Part shown: one piece after another, positions 34,796-43,245 of the stretch
How positions within the stretch are numbered: position 1 is the first letter of the stretch
Layout: every line of letters starts with the position of its first letter
Source: an uncultured bacterium
GTDB lineage: Bacteria; Bacillota; Clostridia; Lachnospirales; Lachnospiraceae
Reading direction: 5' to 3'
Assembly (NCBI GenBank): GCA_905214955.1
Contig: CAJMON010000006.1
Location: forward strand, 1 to 64,000
DNA: 64,000 nt
Made by a program: the position numbers and the translations under genes
Notes under the pieces: generated by a model
Database searches by the model: none
Told to the model about the DNA's origin: nothing
Seen by the model: only the letters and a program-made list of their open reading frames with translations

Positions 34796-36340
34796 TTGGG
34801 CCGGGAAAGTCATTTAGATGAGAGCAAGGTTGTTATCCGGATGAAGGATATTGTAAAGAAATTCGGTGACTTCACTGCGAATGATCAGATCAACCTGACC
34901 GTGCACAAAGGCGAAGTACACGCCATCCTGGGAGAAAACGGTGCAGGAAAGAGTACACTTATGAACGTGCTATGCGGATTGTACAAGCCAACCAGCGGCC
35001 AGATTTTTATCAACGAAAAAGAAGTACAGTTTTCAAGCCCGAAAGATGCCATTGACATTGGTATCGGTATGGTGCATCAGCATTTCATGCTGATTCAGCC
35101 CTTTACAGTAACAGAAAACATTATTCTGGGTATCGAACCGGTGAGAGGCCTGGTGATCGACAAGGCAGCAGCCAGAAAGAAAGTGATGGAACTTTCCGAG
35201 CGCTACAACATGAAAGTCGATCCGGATGCCAAGATTGAAGATATTTCTGTGGGAATGCAGCAGAGAGTAGAAATCCTGAAAGTTCTTTACCGGGGTGCCA
35301 ACACGCTGATTCTGGATGAGCCAACAGCTTCCCTGACTCCCCAGGAGATCGAAGGCCTGATGGAGATCATTCATAACCTGACTGCCGATGGAAAGAGCAT
35401 CATTCTGATCACCCACAAACTGAAAGAGATTACCGCATCCTCTGACAACTGCACCATCATCCGTCAGGGAAAATACATCCGCACCGTAAAAGTCAGCGAT
35501 GTCAGCGAAAATGATCTGGCAGCTATGATGGTGGGACGTGATGTGAATTTCAAAGTAGAAAAGAAAGAGCAGAAGCCAGGCGAAGTGGTTCTGGATGTCA
35601 AAGACCTTCATGCAAAAGACTATCGAGATGTAGAGATTTTAAAAGGTTTGCGTTTAAATGTCCGCAGAGGCGAGATCGTCGGCCTTGCAGGTGTGGACGG
35701 CAACGGACAGACCGAGCTGGTGGAAGTGCTGACAGGACTGCGAAAAGCCGAGTCCGGCCACGTTACCCTTCTTGGAAAGGATGTGTTCAACAAGTCCTCA
35801 AAAGAGACCTTCGAAGCAGGTATTTCCAGTATTCCGGCAGACCGTCAGAAACATGGATTGGTGCTGGAGTTTTCTGTAGAAGACAATATGATTCTCCAGC
35901 ATTTTGAAGAAGCGCCGTTCTCCAAAAACAAGTTCCTGGATCGGAAAGCGATCCGGCAGCACGCTCTGGAACTGATGGAAAAGTTTGATATCCGTCCCAG
36001 AGGAAGTGAGGGCCGTCCGGCCGGAACTCTTTCCGGAGGAAACCAGCAGAAAGTCATTATCAGCCGTGAGGTGACCAATGACAAAGATCTGCTGATCGCA
36101 GTGAACCCCACCCGTGGTCTGGACGTAGGAGCCATTGAGTTCGTTCATAAATATCTGGTGGAACAGAGAAACAAAAACCGTGCAATCCTTCTGGTATCCT
36201 TTGAGCTGGATGAGATCATGAGTCTGTCTGACCGGATTGAAGTTATTTTCGATGGCAAGATCACAGGAAGCGTTTCTGGAAAAGACGCAGATGAGAAGGA
36301 ATTAGGCTTTATGATGGCAGGAGGTAAGAAGCATGAATAA
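34796..36340 (+). CDS. Nucleoside ABC transporter ATP-binding protein (NupO/YufO-like)
   Basis: A 514-residue tandem-domain ATPase. The first half has GENGAGKST and LILDEPTASLTPQE; the second has a degenerate Walker A (GVDGNGQTE) and LSGGNQQK, the usual asymmetric layout of RbsA/NupO-type proteins. The likely start is TTG at 34796, because GAGGAGGG sits 7 nt upstream and an in-frame ATG at 34664 falls within the repeat element. It overlaps the permease gene by 8 nt. With the two permeases and the BmpA-like protein it forms a nucleoside importer. Confidence 0.9.
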   Translation: MGRESHLDESKVVIRMKDIVKKFGDFTANDQINLTVHKGEVHAILGENGAGKSTLMNVLCGLYKPTSGQIFINEKEVQFSSPKDAIDIGIGMVHQHFMLIQPFTVTENIILGIEPVRGLVIDKAAARKKVMELSERYNMKVDPDAKIEDISVGMQQRVEILKVLYRGANTLILDEPTASLTPQEIEGLMEIIHNLTADGKSIILITHKLKEITASSDNCTIIRQGKYIRTVKVSDVSENDLAAMMVGRDVNFKVEKKEQKPGEVVLDVKDLHAKDYRDVEILKGLRLNVRRGEIVGLAGVDGNGQTELVEVLTGLRKAESGHVTLLGKDVFNKSSKETFEAGISSIPADRQKHGLVLEFSVEDNMILQHFEEAPFSKNKFLDRKAIRQHALELMEKFDIRPRGSEGRPAGTLSGGNQQKVIISREVTNDKDLLIAVNPTRGLDVGAIEFVHKYLVEQRNKNRAILLVSFELDEIMSLSDRIEVIFDGKITGSVSGKDADEKELGFMMAGGKKHE

Positions 36341-37400
36341 GAAAAAAAGTATCTTAGACGGAAACGTGCTTTATACAATCATTGCCATTATCGTGGGATT
36401 CCTGATCGGAGCGGTTTTCCTTCTGATCGCCGGCATCAGCCCGGCAGCAGCGTATGGAAAGCTGATAAACAGTATTTTCAGCAAACCTAAATATCTGGTA
36501 TGGACATTGACTTACGCAAGCCCCCTGATTTTCACCGGACTGAGCGTGGCATTCTCCTTCCGAACCGGTGTGTTTAACATCGGAGCTGAGGGACAGTTTG
36601 TAGTGGGAAGCCTGGCAGCCTGCGTCATCGGTATTCTGGTAGACGTACCGGCGGTGATCCACATTCCGCTGTGTATTCTGGCAGCAGCTGCAGCAGGAGC
36701 CATCTGGTCTTTACTGGTAGGACTTCTGAAAGTAAAGAGAGGAATCCATGAGGTCCTTTCCTTTATCATGTTCAACTGGATTGCATTCTACTTATCCAAC
36801 TATGTGGTAAACCTTTCCGCAGTTCACAAAAGCGGATCAGAGGCGACCAAAGACATCCTGGATTCGGCCCGGATTCTTTACCCCAAGCAGCTGATTGACA
36901 TCTTAGGCTGCAGTGCAGCGAACTGGGGATTTGTCATTGCAGTGGTGGCAGCTGTGATCATCTGGGTCATCATTGAAAAGACCACACTGGGTTACAAATT
37001 AAGAGCGGTAGGATTCAACGGCAGTGCAGCATCTTATGCAGGTATTAACTCCGACCGTTCCGTGCTGACTGCACTGGGTATTTCCGGCGCACTGGCAGGT
37101 CTTGGCGGCGCTGTTCAGCTTCTGGGTATGTCTGGACGTCTGAGCCAGTTTGCGGGCCAGGAAGGATATGGATTCGAGGGAATCACGGTTGCACTGATTG
37201 GTGCGTCCAACCCCATCGGCTGCATCTTTGCCGGTATTTTCTACGGAGCTATGAAATACGGCGGATCAAAGCTGAGTATGGTAAAAGCGCCTGCAGAGGT
37301 TGTAGATATCATTATGGGATGTGTCATTTTATTCATCGCCATTTCCCATATTTTCAAAGCACCTCTCCAGAAACTGTTCCACAAGAAGGAGGGTAAATAA
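36333..37400 (+). CDS. Nucleoside ABC transporter permease (NupP/YufP-like)
   Basis: A 355-residue integral membrane permease of the BPD_transp_2 family. It shows the conserved FRTGVFNIGAEGQF segment and the cytoplasmic YKLRAVGFNGSAASYAGI coupling loop. It begins within the end of the ATPase gene and is followed directly by the second permease. Families of this type import purine or pyrimidine nucleosides with a BMP-type receptor. Confidence 0.9.
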   Translation: MNKKKSILDGNVLYTIIAIIVGFLIGAVFLLIAGISPAAAYGKLINSIFSKPKYLVWTLTYASPLIFTGLSVAFSFRTGVFNIGAEGQFVVGSLAACVIGILVDVPAVIHIPLCILAAAAAGAIWSLLVGLLKVKRGIHEVLSFIMFNWIAFYLSNYVVNLSAVHKSGSEATKDILDSARILYPKQLIDILGCSAANWGFVIAVVAAVIIWVIIEKTTLGYKLRAVGFNGSAASYAGINSDRSVLTALGISGALAGLGGAVQLLGMSGRLSQFAGQEGYGFEGITVALIGASNPIGCIFAGIFYGAMKYGGSKLSMVKAPAEVVDIIMGCVILFIAISHIFKAPLQKLFHKKEGK

Positions 37401-38336
37401 ATGGATGCGATTATTAAAGATTTAGGACTTCTCATCAATGCGACCCTGATCGCTACGCCTCCCCTTCTGCTGGCAGCACTGGGTTCCTGTTTTACAGAGC
37501 GCAGCGGTACCGTCAACATTGGTATTGAAGGCATGATGACCATTGGAGCTTTTACAGGCGCCGTCGTAGGTCTGGAAACCGGAAACGGCTGGCTGGCATT
37601 TCTATGTGCCGGGCTTGCTGGTGCGGTTCTGGGCGTGATTCTGGCCATTGCCTGCATTTCCTTCCATGCAGACCAGACCATCGCCGGTACAGCTATCAAC
37701 TTCCTTGGCCCGGGTCTTGCCATCTTCCTTTGCAAGGCCATGTACAACAACTCCACGGATACACCGGCAATGTCTCCCAGTTCCAAACTGCCCAAGCTGT
37801 TTGACGGAATGTTCCCGGTGGGAAGCTTCTGGAGCAATGTGCTGAATGTATATGCAGTGGCGTATCTGGTGTTCATTCTGGCAGCTGTGTGCTGGTTCGT
37901 GTTCTACAAGACCAGATTTGGTGCACATCTGCGTGCAGTGGGAGAGCATCCGGAAGCCTGCGAATCTTTGGGTATTGACGTATACAAAGTCCGCTACACC
38001 TGCGTGATCCTGTCCGGATTCCTGGCAGGCATGGGCGGCGGCTTCGTGACACTGGCCACCATCAACCAGTTCCGTCCCAGCGTTATCGTAGGACAGGGCT
38101 TCATCGCCATCGCAGCCGTGATCTTCGGAAAGTTTTCACCAGGCGGAGCCACCAAGGCGTGTCTGCTGTTCGGTCTGTGCAGCGGTATCAAATCCCTGGC
38201 AGGAAGCAGCAACATGGTTTCCCCAAACCTGATTTCCATGATCCCGTATGTGGTGACCATTCTGGCACTGGTGCTGTTCGTAGGAAAAGCACATACACCG
38301 GCGGCTAACGGAAAGCCATTCGTAAAATCCAAATAA
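37401..38336 (+). CDS. Nucleoside ABC transporter permease (NupQ/YufQ-like)
   Basis: A 311-residue permease that starts on the base after the stop codon of the first permease. SGTVNIGIEGMMTIGAF and the coupling region FGAHLRAVGEHPEACESLGI are the family marks, and about eight to ten hydrophobic segments are seen. It is the last gene of the nucleoside operon that starts with the phosphorylase at 29966; a terminator follows at 38354. Confidence 0.9.
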   Translation: MDAIIKDLGLLINATLIATPPLLLAALGSCFTERSGTVNIGIEGMMTIGAFTGAVVGLETGNGWLAFLCAGLAGAVLGVILAIACISFHADQTIAGTAINFLGPGLAIFLCKAMYNNSTDTPAMSPSSKLPKLFDGMFPVGSFWSNVLNVYAVAYLVFILAAVCWFVFYKTRFGAHLRAVGEHPEACESLGIDVYKVRYTCVILSGFLAGMGGGFVTLATINQFRPSVIVGQGFIAIAAVIFGKFSPGGATKACLLFGLCSGIKSLAGSSNMVSPNLISMIPYVVTILALVLFVGKAHTPAANGKPFVKSK

Positions 38337-38353
38337 ATATTAGGGAGACGGCG

Positions 38354-38413
38354 AAAAAGCAGCCCTTCCACGAGGCAGTGGTTTCATAGGAATATGGAGC
38401 CGCTGCTTTTTTC
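38354..38413 (+). terminator. Terminator of the nucleoside transporter operon
   Basis: AAAAAGCAGC (38354-38363) pairs with GCTGCTTTTTT (38402-38412); the loop contains a smaller CCAC/GTGG hairpin. Confidence 0.7.
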
Positions 38414-38484
38414 TCAGGAGAGAGCTTTTCTTATATGCGCGATAGATTAAACGAACCTTCCTGCGAAAAAATTTCAAAAAAAGC

Positions 38485-38513
38485 TTGTTAAAACTTTGTC
38501 AGTATGATATCTT
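38485..38513 (+). promoter_or_regulatory. Candidate promoter of the mdh-hdr-flx operon
   Basis: TTGTTA (38485-38490) and TATCTT (38508-38513) are 17 nt apart, about 140 nt before the dehydrogenase start. The match is moderate. TATGAT at 38503 is another -10 candidate but lacks a -35 box at a suitable distance. Confidence 0.4.
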
Positions 38514-38550
38514 AGAAGAGCGGAGAGAAACATCTTTTTATGTGGAATAC

Positions 38551-38578
38551 AAAAAATGCGGAGTCTTCGCTTTTTTTT
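38551..38578 (+). terminator. Leader terminator/attenuator before the dehydrogenase gene
   Basis: GCGGA (38558-38562) pairs with TTCGC (38566-38570), flanked by six A and eight T. It lies between the candidate promoter and the coding region, so it may attenuate the operon. The stem is short. Confidence 0.45.
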
Positions 38579-38586
38579 CGTATCTA

Positions 38587-38604
38587 TTGTTAAAAAAATA
38601 ACTA
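38587..38604. promoter_or_regulatory. Rex-like operator candidate
   Basis: TTGTTAAAAAAATAACTA matches the Firmicute Rex consensus (TTGTTAA, four bases, TTAACAA) at all but two fixed positions. Rex is an NADH/NAD+-sensing repressor of fermentation genes, including lactate dehydrogenase genes, so control of this redox operon would fit. The AT-rich setting makes a chance match possible. Confidence 0.4.
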
Positions 38605-38649
38605 ATAACAAAGTCAGTGTAAAGAAAGATCCATGGAAAGGAGTTTTTT

Positions 38650-39597
38650 ATGAGCAGTAAAATCACCATCATTGGTGCTGGAAGCGTAGGTTCTACCATT
38701 GCCTATACCCTGGCACATGACGAAATTGCTTCGGAAATCGTCCTGATTGACATCAACAAGGAAAAAGTAGAGGGAGAGGTCATGGATATTGAGCAGGGAA
38801 CCTGTTTCCGCAGCCCGATTTCTATGGTCGCAGGAGATTACGCAGATGCGAAGGGATCCGATATTGTCATCATCACTTCCGGAATCGCTAGAAAGCCGGG
38901 ACAGACAAGAATCGAACTGACCCAGACAAATGTTAACATTTTAAAGAGCATTACTCCCCAGATCGTAAAAGAAGCGCCTGATGCAAAGTACATCATCGTC
39001 AGCAACCCGGTGGATATCATGACCTATGTGTTCACAAAAATTTCCGGTATTCCGGAGAACCAGATCATCGGTTCAGGCACCATCTTAGATACCGCAAGAC
39101 TCCGTTATGGACTTTCTGAGCATTTTAAGGTAGCACAGAAAAACATTCATGCCTATGTGTTTGGCGAGCATGGAGATACTTCTTTTATTCCGTGGACAGG
39201 AGCTTATATTTCCGGCCTGAGTACGGATGAATATTATGAAGTCATGAAAGCACATGGAAAAGACATTGCTCCTCTGGATAGAGAAGCCATGCTGGAATAT
39301 GTGCAGAAATCCGGCGGCCAGGTCATTGCCAAAAAAGGAGCTACCTTCTACGCAGTATCTGCAATGGTATGCCAGCTGGTCAGCCTTCTTCTGGCAGCTT
39401 CAGATTCCATTGCCACCGTTTCCTCTATGCTCCATGGAGAATACGGCATTGAAGATGTGTGCTTAAGCACCCTTACGCTGGTAGGCCCCAACGGTATTCA
39501 GGGAAAAATTCCCATGCGTATGAACAAAGAAGAAGTTGCGCTGCTGCAGAAGAGTGCAGATGCATTAAAAGCAGTTATCGCACAGATTTCACTCTAA
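38650..39597 (+). CDS. mdh: Lactate/malate dehydrogenase family enzyme, probably malate dehydrogenase
   Basis: A 315-residue NAD-dependent 2-hydroxyacid dehydrogenase. The Rossmann start is IIGAGSVGSTIAY with the NAD-type Asp34 in LIDIN, and His174 in FGEHGDT is the catalytic proton donor. Overall it resembles L-lactate dehydrogenases (IIGSGTILDTARLR). However, the substrate-specificity position, Gln102 in lactate dehydrogenases (NQKPG), is Arg81 here (ARKPG), the residue malate dehydrogenases use to bind the second carboxylate. It lies 22 nt before hdrB in an apparent operon that also has fumarase and fumarate reductase, so malate formation from oxaloacetate is my preferred reading; automatic annotation may say lactate dehydrogenase. 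Confidence 0.8.
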   Translation: MSSKITIIGAGSVGSTIAYTLAHDEIASEIVLIDINKEKVEGEVMDIEQGTCFRSPISMVAGDYADAKGSDIVIITSGIARKPGQTRIELTQTNVNILKSITPQIVKEAPDAKYIIVSNPVDIMTYVFTKISGIPENQIIGSGTILDTARLRYGLSEHFKVAQKNIHAYVFGEHGDTSFIPWTGAYISGLSTDEYYEVMKAHGKDIAPLDREAMLEYVQKSGGQVIAKKGATFYAVSAMVCQLVSLLLAASDSIATVSSMLHGEYGIEDVCLSTLTLVGPNGIQGKIPMRMNKEEVALLQKSADALKAVIAQISL

Positions 39598-39619
39598 ACC
39601 AGAAAGGATTACAGGAAGC

Positions 39620-40414
39620 ATGAAGTACAGTTATTATCCAGGGTGTACCCTGAAGAATAAGGCAAAAGACCTGGACGCTTATGCCAGAGCTTCTGCAAAA
39701 GCACTGGGCTTCGAAATGGAAGAGATTGAAAACTGGCAGTGCTGCGGAGGGGTTTATCCTCTCGGCAGCGATGAGATTGCCAGCAAGCTTTCTTCCATCC
39801 GTGCTTTAAACGATGCAAAAGAAAAAAATCAGGATCTGATCACCGTCTGTTCCGCTTGTCATCATGTGCTGAAACGGGTCAACGATGATATGAAGCATGT
39901 GGAAGATATCCGCACGCGGGCAAACAATTATCTGGGACTGGAAACGCCTTATGAAGGAGAAACCAACGTTCTCCATTATCTGGAAGTGCTCCGGGACCGT
40001 GTAGGATTTGACGAGATCAAAAAGAAAGTGGTCAATCCCCTGAAAGGAAAGAAGATCGGCGCTTATTATGGATGTCTTCTGCTGCGTCCGGGAAAAGTCA
40101 TGGCATTTGACAATCCGGAAAACCCCAGCATAATGGAAGATTTCATCAAAGCGCTGGGAGCAGAACCGGTGGTTTACGCATACCGGAATGAGTGCTGCGG
40201 CGGCTACATTTCCCTGAAAGAAAAAGGAATGGCGCAGAACATGTGCGAAAAGATTATGAACAATGCAAAAGGATTTGGCGCAGATATGCTCATCACAGCC
40301 TGTCCGCTCTGCATGTATAACTTAAAGAAAAACGGAAACGGCGCTCTCCCGGTTTACTATTTCACAGAACTTCTGGCAGAGGCTCTGGGAGTGAAAGAGG
40401 AGGTGGCGAAGTAA
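39620..40414 (+). CDS. hdrB: Heterodisulfide reductase subunit B-like protein
   Basis: A 264-residue CCG-domain protein. Two full CCG motifs are visible: PGCTL, WQCCGG and CSACHH in the first half, and YGCLLLRPG, ECCGGY and CPLC in the second. In methanogen HdrB these bind two non-cubane [4Fe-4S] clusters that reduce the CoM-CoB disulfide. A clostridium lacks those coenzymes, so the acceptor here is unknown. The gene overlaps hdrC by one base and is co-directional with the dehydrogenase upstream. Confidence 0.9.
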   Translation: MKYSYYPGCTLKNKAKDLDAYARASAKALGFEMEEIENWQCCGGVYPLGSDEIASKLSSIRALNDAKEKNQDLITVCSACHHVLKRVNDDMKHVEDIRTRANNYLGLETPYEGETNVLHYLEVLRDRVGFDEIKKKVVNPLKGKKIGAYYGCLLLRPGKVMAFDNPENPSIMEDFIKALGAEPVVYAYRNECCGGYISLKEKGMAQNMCEKIMNNAKGFGADMLITACPLCMYNLKKNGNGALPVYYFTELLAEALGVKEEVAK

Positions 40415-40815
40415 TGGCTTATACCTATGGAAATGCAGAAACTGCAGCCAAAAGAATCAAAGAAATTTCCGGAGTAAATCCGTTAAAATGTATGAAGTGC
40501 GGAAAATGTTCTGCCACCTGTCCGGCATTCAATGAAATGGATATCAAGCCGCATCAGTTTGTCACCTATGTACAGAACGGAGATATCGAAGCACTGGCAC
40601 AGTCTAAGTCTTTGTGGAAATGCCTCTCCTGTTTTGCTTGTGTAGAGCGCTGCCCAAGAGACGTAAAACCAGGAAAACTCATTGACGCAGCCAGACAGCT
40701 GGTTGTCCGGGAACGGGGACAGAATTACCTGACAGCAGATGAAATTCCGGAACTGCTTGATGAAGATACACCGCAGCAGCTGCTGGTAAGTGCATTCAGA
40801 AGATACAGGAGGTGA
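40414..40815 (+). CDS. hdrC: Heterodisulfide reductase subunit C-like ferredoxin
   Basis: A 133-residue protein with two [4Fe-4S] motifs, CMKCGKCSATCP and CLSCFACVERCP. HdrC wires electrons from HdrA to HdrB. The ATG overlaps the hdrB stop codon, and its own last codons supply the AGGAGG site for hdrA. Length is somewhat shorter than many HdrC proteins, but both clusters are complete. Confidence 0.9.
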   Translation: MAYTYGNAETAAKRIKEISGVNPLKCMKCGKCSATCPAFNEMDIKPHQFVTYVQNGDIEALAQSKSLWKCLSCFACVERCPRDVKPGKLIDAARQLVVRERGQNYLTADEIPELLDEDTPQQLLVSAFRRYRR

Positions 40816-40822
40816 GAAACAG

Positions 40823-42811
40823 GTGCAGAGAATTGGTGTATTCGTATGTCACTGCGGTACAAACATTGCAGCCACAGTGGATGTAAAAAAAGTAGTAGAA
40901 ATGGCAGCAAAAGAGCCAGGTGTTGTTCATGCAGAAGATTATCAGTATATGTGTTCTGAAGCAGGCCAGGCCAAGATCATCAATGCCATTCATGAGAAAA
41001 ATCTGACAGGAATTGTTGTCTGTTCCTGCTCCCCGCGTATGCATGAGGCTACTTTCCGTAAAGCAGCAGCAAAAGCGGGCTTAAACCCGTATATGGTAGA
41101 GATTGCCAACATCCGTGAGCATTGCTCCTGGATTCACAAGGATATGGAAGAAGCTACATTAAAGGCCGTGATCCTTGCAAGAGCCGCAATCGCAAAAGTA
41201 AACCTGGATGCTCCTCTTCAGGCAGGCGAAAGCCGTGTTACCAAGCGTGCACTGGTCATCGGCGGAGGTATTGCCGGAATCCAGTCTGCCCTTGATATTG
41301 CAGAAGCAGGTTATGAAGTGGATATCGTAGAAAAACTTCCCAGCATCGGCGGAAGAATGTCCCAGCTGGACAAGACCTTCCCCACACTGGACTGTTCTGC
41401 ATGTATCCTGACTCCGAAGATGGTAGAAGCAGCAGCACATGAAAAGATCAACATTTATACATACAGTGAAGTAGAGAAGGTCAGCGGATTCGTTGGCGAT
41501 TTCACCGTTGATATCCGCAAAAAAGCAAGAAGCGTGGATATGGATAAATGTACCGGATGCGGTGTCTGTTCAGCCAAGTGCCCGTCCAAGAAAAATCCCA
41601 ACGAATTTAACCGGGGATTAAACACCAGAAGTGCCATCTACATTCCCTTTGCCCAGGCTATTCCCAACGTTCCAGTCATTGACCGTGAGAACTGCATCAA
41701 GTTCAAAACCGGAAAATGCGGAGCTTGTTCCAAAGCCTGTGCAGCAGGTGCCATTGATTACGATCAGAAAGATGAGATCATTACACAGAAATACGGTGCC
41801 ATCGTGGTTGCCACCGGTTTCGATGTGATTCCTCTGGATAAATATGATGAGTATGCTTACAGCCAGAGCAAGGATGTCATCACATCTCTGGAACTGGAGC
41901 GTATCATGAACGCAGCCGGCCCTACCAAGGGCCATTTAGAGAGACTTTCCGATGGGAAAGCGCCGAAGAACATTGTATTTGTACAGTGTGTGGGAAGCCG
42001 CTGCTCTGACGAAAGAGGAAAGAGCTACTGCTCCAAGATTTGCTGCATGTACACGGCAAAACATGCCATGCTGATCCGTGATAAATATCCAGATACCAAT
42101 GTAACCGTGTTCTATATTGATGTGCGTACTCCTGGAAAGAACTTTGATGAGTTCTACAGAAGAGCAGTGGAAGACTACGGCGTAAATTATATCAAAGGCC
42201 AGGTTGGAAAAGTCATTCCCCAGCCGGACGGCACCCTGATGGTTCAGGCTTCTGATCTTCTGGAAAACAAACAGATTCTGATGGAAGCAGATATGGTGGT
42301 GCTGGCTGCAGCCATTGAGCCGAACAAAGATGTAAGAAAGATTGCCACCATGCTGACTGCCAGCATTGATACCAACAACTTCCTGACAGAAGCCCACGCA
42401 AAACTGCGTCCGGTAGAATCTCCCACAGCCGGTATTTTCCTTTCCGGTGTGTGCCAGGGACCGAAAGATATTCCGGAGACCGTTGCACAGGCAGGTGCAG
42501 CAGCCGTAAAAGCAATCGGTCTTCTTGCAAAAGACAAACTGACTACCAACCCGTGTACCGCCCACTCTGACGAGCTCCTTTGCAACGGCTGTTCCCAGTG
42601 TGCAAATGTGTGCCCGTATGGTGCGATTTCCTATGAGGAAAAACAGGTCAATGACCACGGAATCCGTGAGACAAGACGAATTGCGGTTGTAAACAATGCG
42701 CTCTGCCAGGGCTGTGGTGCATGTACTGTAACCTGCCCGTCCGGAGCAATGGATCTTCAGGGATTCTCCAACAGACAGATTTTAGCGGAGGTAGATGCAA
42801 TATGTCGATAG
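40823..42811 (+). CDS. hdrA: Heterodisulfide reductase subunit A-like flavoprotein
   Basis: A 662-residue FAD and iron-sulfur protein, the electron-bifurcating core of Hdr complexes. It has the N-terminal VCHCGTN, the FAD fold KRALVIGGGIAGIQSALDIA, the HdrA-specific cysteines in LDCSACILTPKM, an inserted ferredoxin (CTGCGVCSAKCPSK), and a C-terminal pair (CNGCSQCANVCP and CQGCGACTVTCP). The start is most likely GTG at 40823, with AGGAGG at 40807-40812; an in-frame ATG at 40790 lies inside hdrC. Together with hdrBC and the Flx-like genes it suggests confurcation or bifurcation between NAD(P)H, ferredoxin and a third acceptor. Confidence 0.9.
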   Translation: MQRIGVFVCHCGTNIAATVDVKKVVEMAAKEPGVVHAEDYQYMCSEAGQAKIINAIHEKNLTGIVVCSCSPRMHEATFRKAAAKAGLNPYMVEIANIREHCSWIHKDMEEATLKAVILARAAIAKVNLDAPLQAGESRVTKRALVIGGGIAGIQSALDIAEAGYEVDIVEKLPSIGGRMSQLDKTFPTLDCSACILTPKMVEAAAHEKINIYTYSEVEKVSGFVGDFTVDIRKKARSVDMDKCTGCGVCSAKCPSKKNPNEFNRGLNTRSAIYIPFAQAIPNVPVIDRENCIKFKTGKCGACSKACAAGAIDYDQKDEIITQKYGAIVVATGFDVIPLDKYDEYAYSQSKDVITSLELERIMNAAGPTKGHLERLSDGKAPKNIVFVQCVGSRCSDERGKSYCSKICCMYTAKHAMLIRDKYPDTNVTVFYIDVRTPGKNFDEFYRRAVEDYGVNYIKGQVGKVIPQPDGTLMVQASDLLENKQILMEADMVVLAAAIEPNKDVRKIATMLTASIDTNNFLTEAHAKLRPVESPTAGIFLSGVCQGPKDIPETVAQAGAAAVKAIGLLAKDKLTTNPCTAHSDELLCNGCSQCANVCPYGAISYEEKQVNDHGIRETRRIAVVNNALCQGCGACTVTCPSGAMDLQGFSNRQILAEVDAICR

Positions 42812-43245
42812 AAGCAAAAGAAGAATTCAGACCGAAGATCGTGGCATTCTGCTGTAACTGGTGCAGCTACGCAGGCGCAGACCTTGCAGGAAGCAGCCGT
42901 CTTTCTTATCCGGCTGATGTAAAGATCATTCGTGTACCATGCTCCTGCCGTGTAAATCCAATGTTCATCCTCCGTGCCTTTGAAAAAGGTGCTGATGGTG
43001 TGATCATGTGCGGCTGCCATCCGGGAGACTGCCACTACACAACCGGAAACTATTATGCGAGAAGACGTATGACACTTCTTTTTTCCATGCTGGACTTCAT
43101 TGGTGTGGAAAATGGCCGTACCCGTGTTGAGTGGGTATCTGCCGCAGAAGGTGTAAAATTCTCCCAGACCATGAATGAATTTGTGGAAAAAATCCATTCT
43201 CTGGGTAAAAACGTCAGATTGGAGGATTTAAGATGCAGGAACTGA
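42802..43245 (+). CDS. MvhD/FlxD-like [2Fe-2S] electron-transfer subunit
   Basis: A 147-residue MvhD-domain protein. Conserved cysteines are in FCCNWCSYAGADLAG, VPCSCRVN and GCHPGDCHY. In methanogens MvhD links the hydrogenase to HdrA; in bacterial HdrABC-FlxABCD systems FlxD does the same for the Flx flavoprotein. The ATG at 42802 lies within the end of hdrA and follows GGAGG; a longer upstream frame is an extension into hdrA. It also overlaps the next gene. Confidence 0.88.
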   Translation: MSIEAKEEFRPKIVAFCCNWCSYAGADLAGSSRLSYPADVKIIRVPCSCRVNPMFILRAFEKGADGVIMCGCHPGDCHYTTGNYYARRRMTLLFSMLDFIGVENGRTRVEWVSAAEGVKFSQTMNEFVEKIHSLGKNVRLEDLRCRN

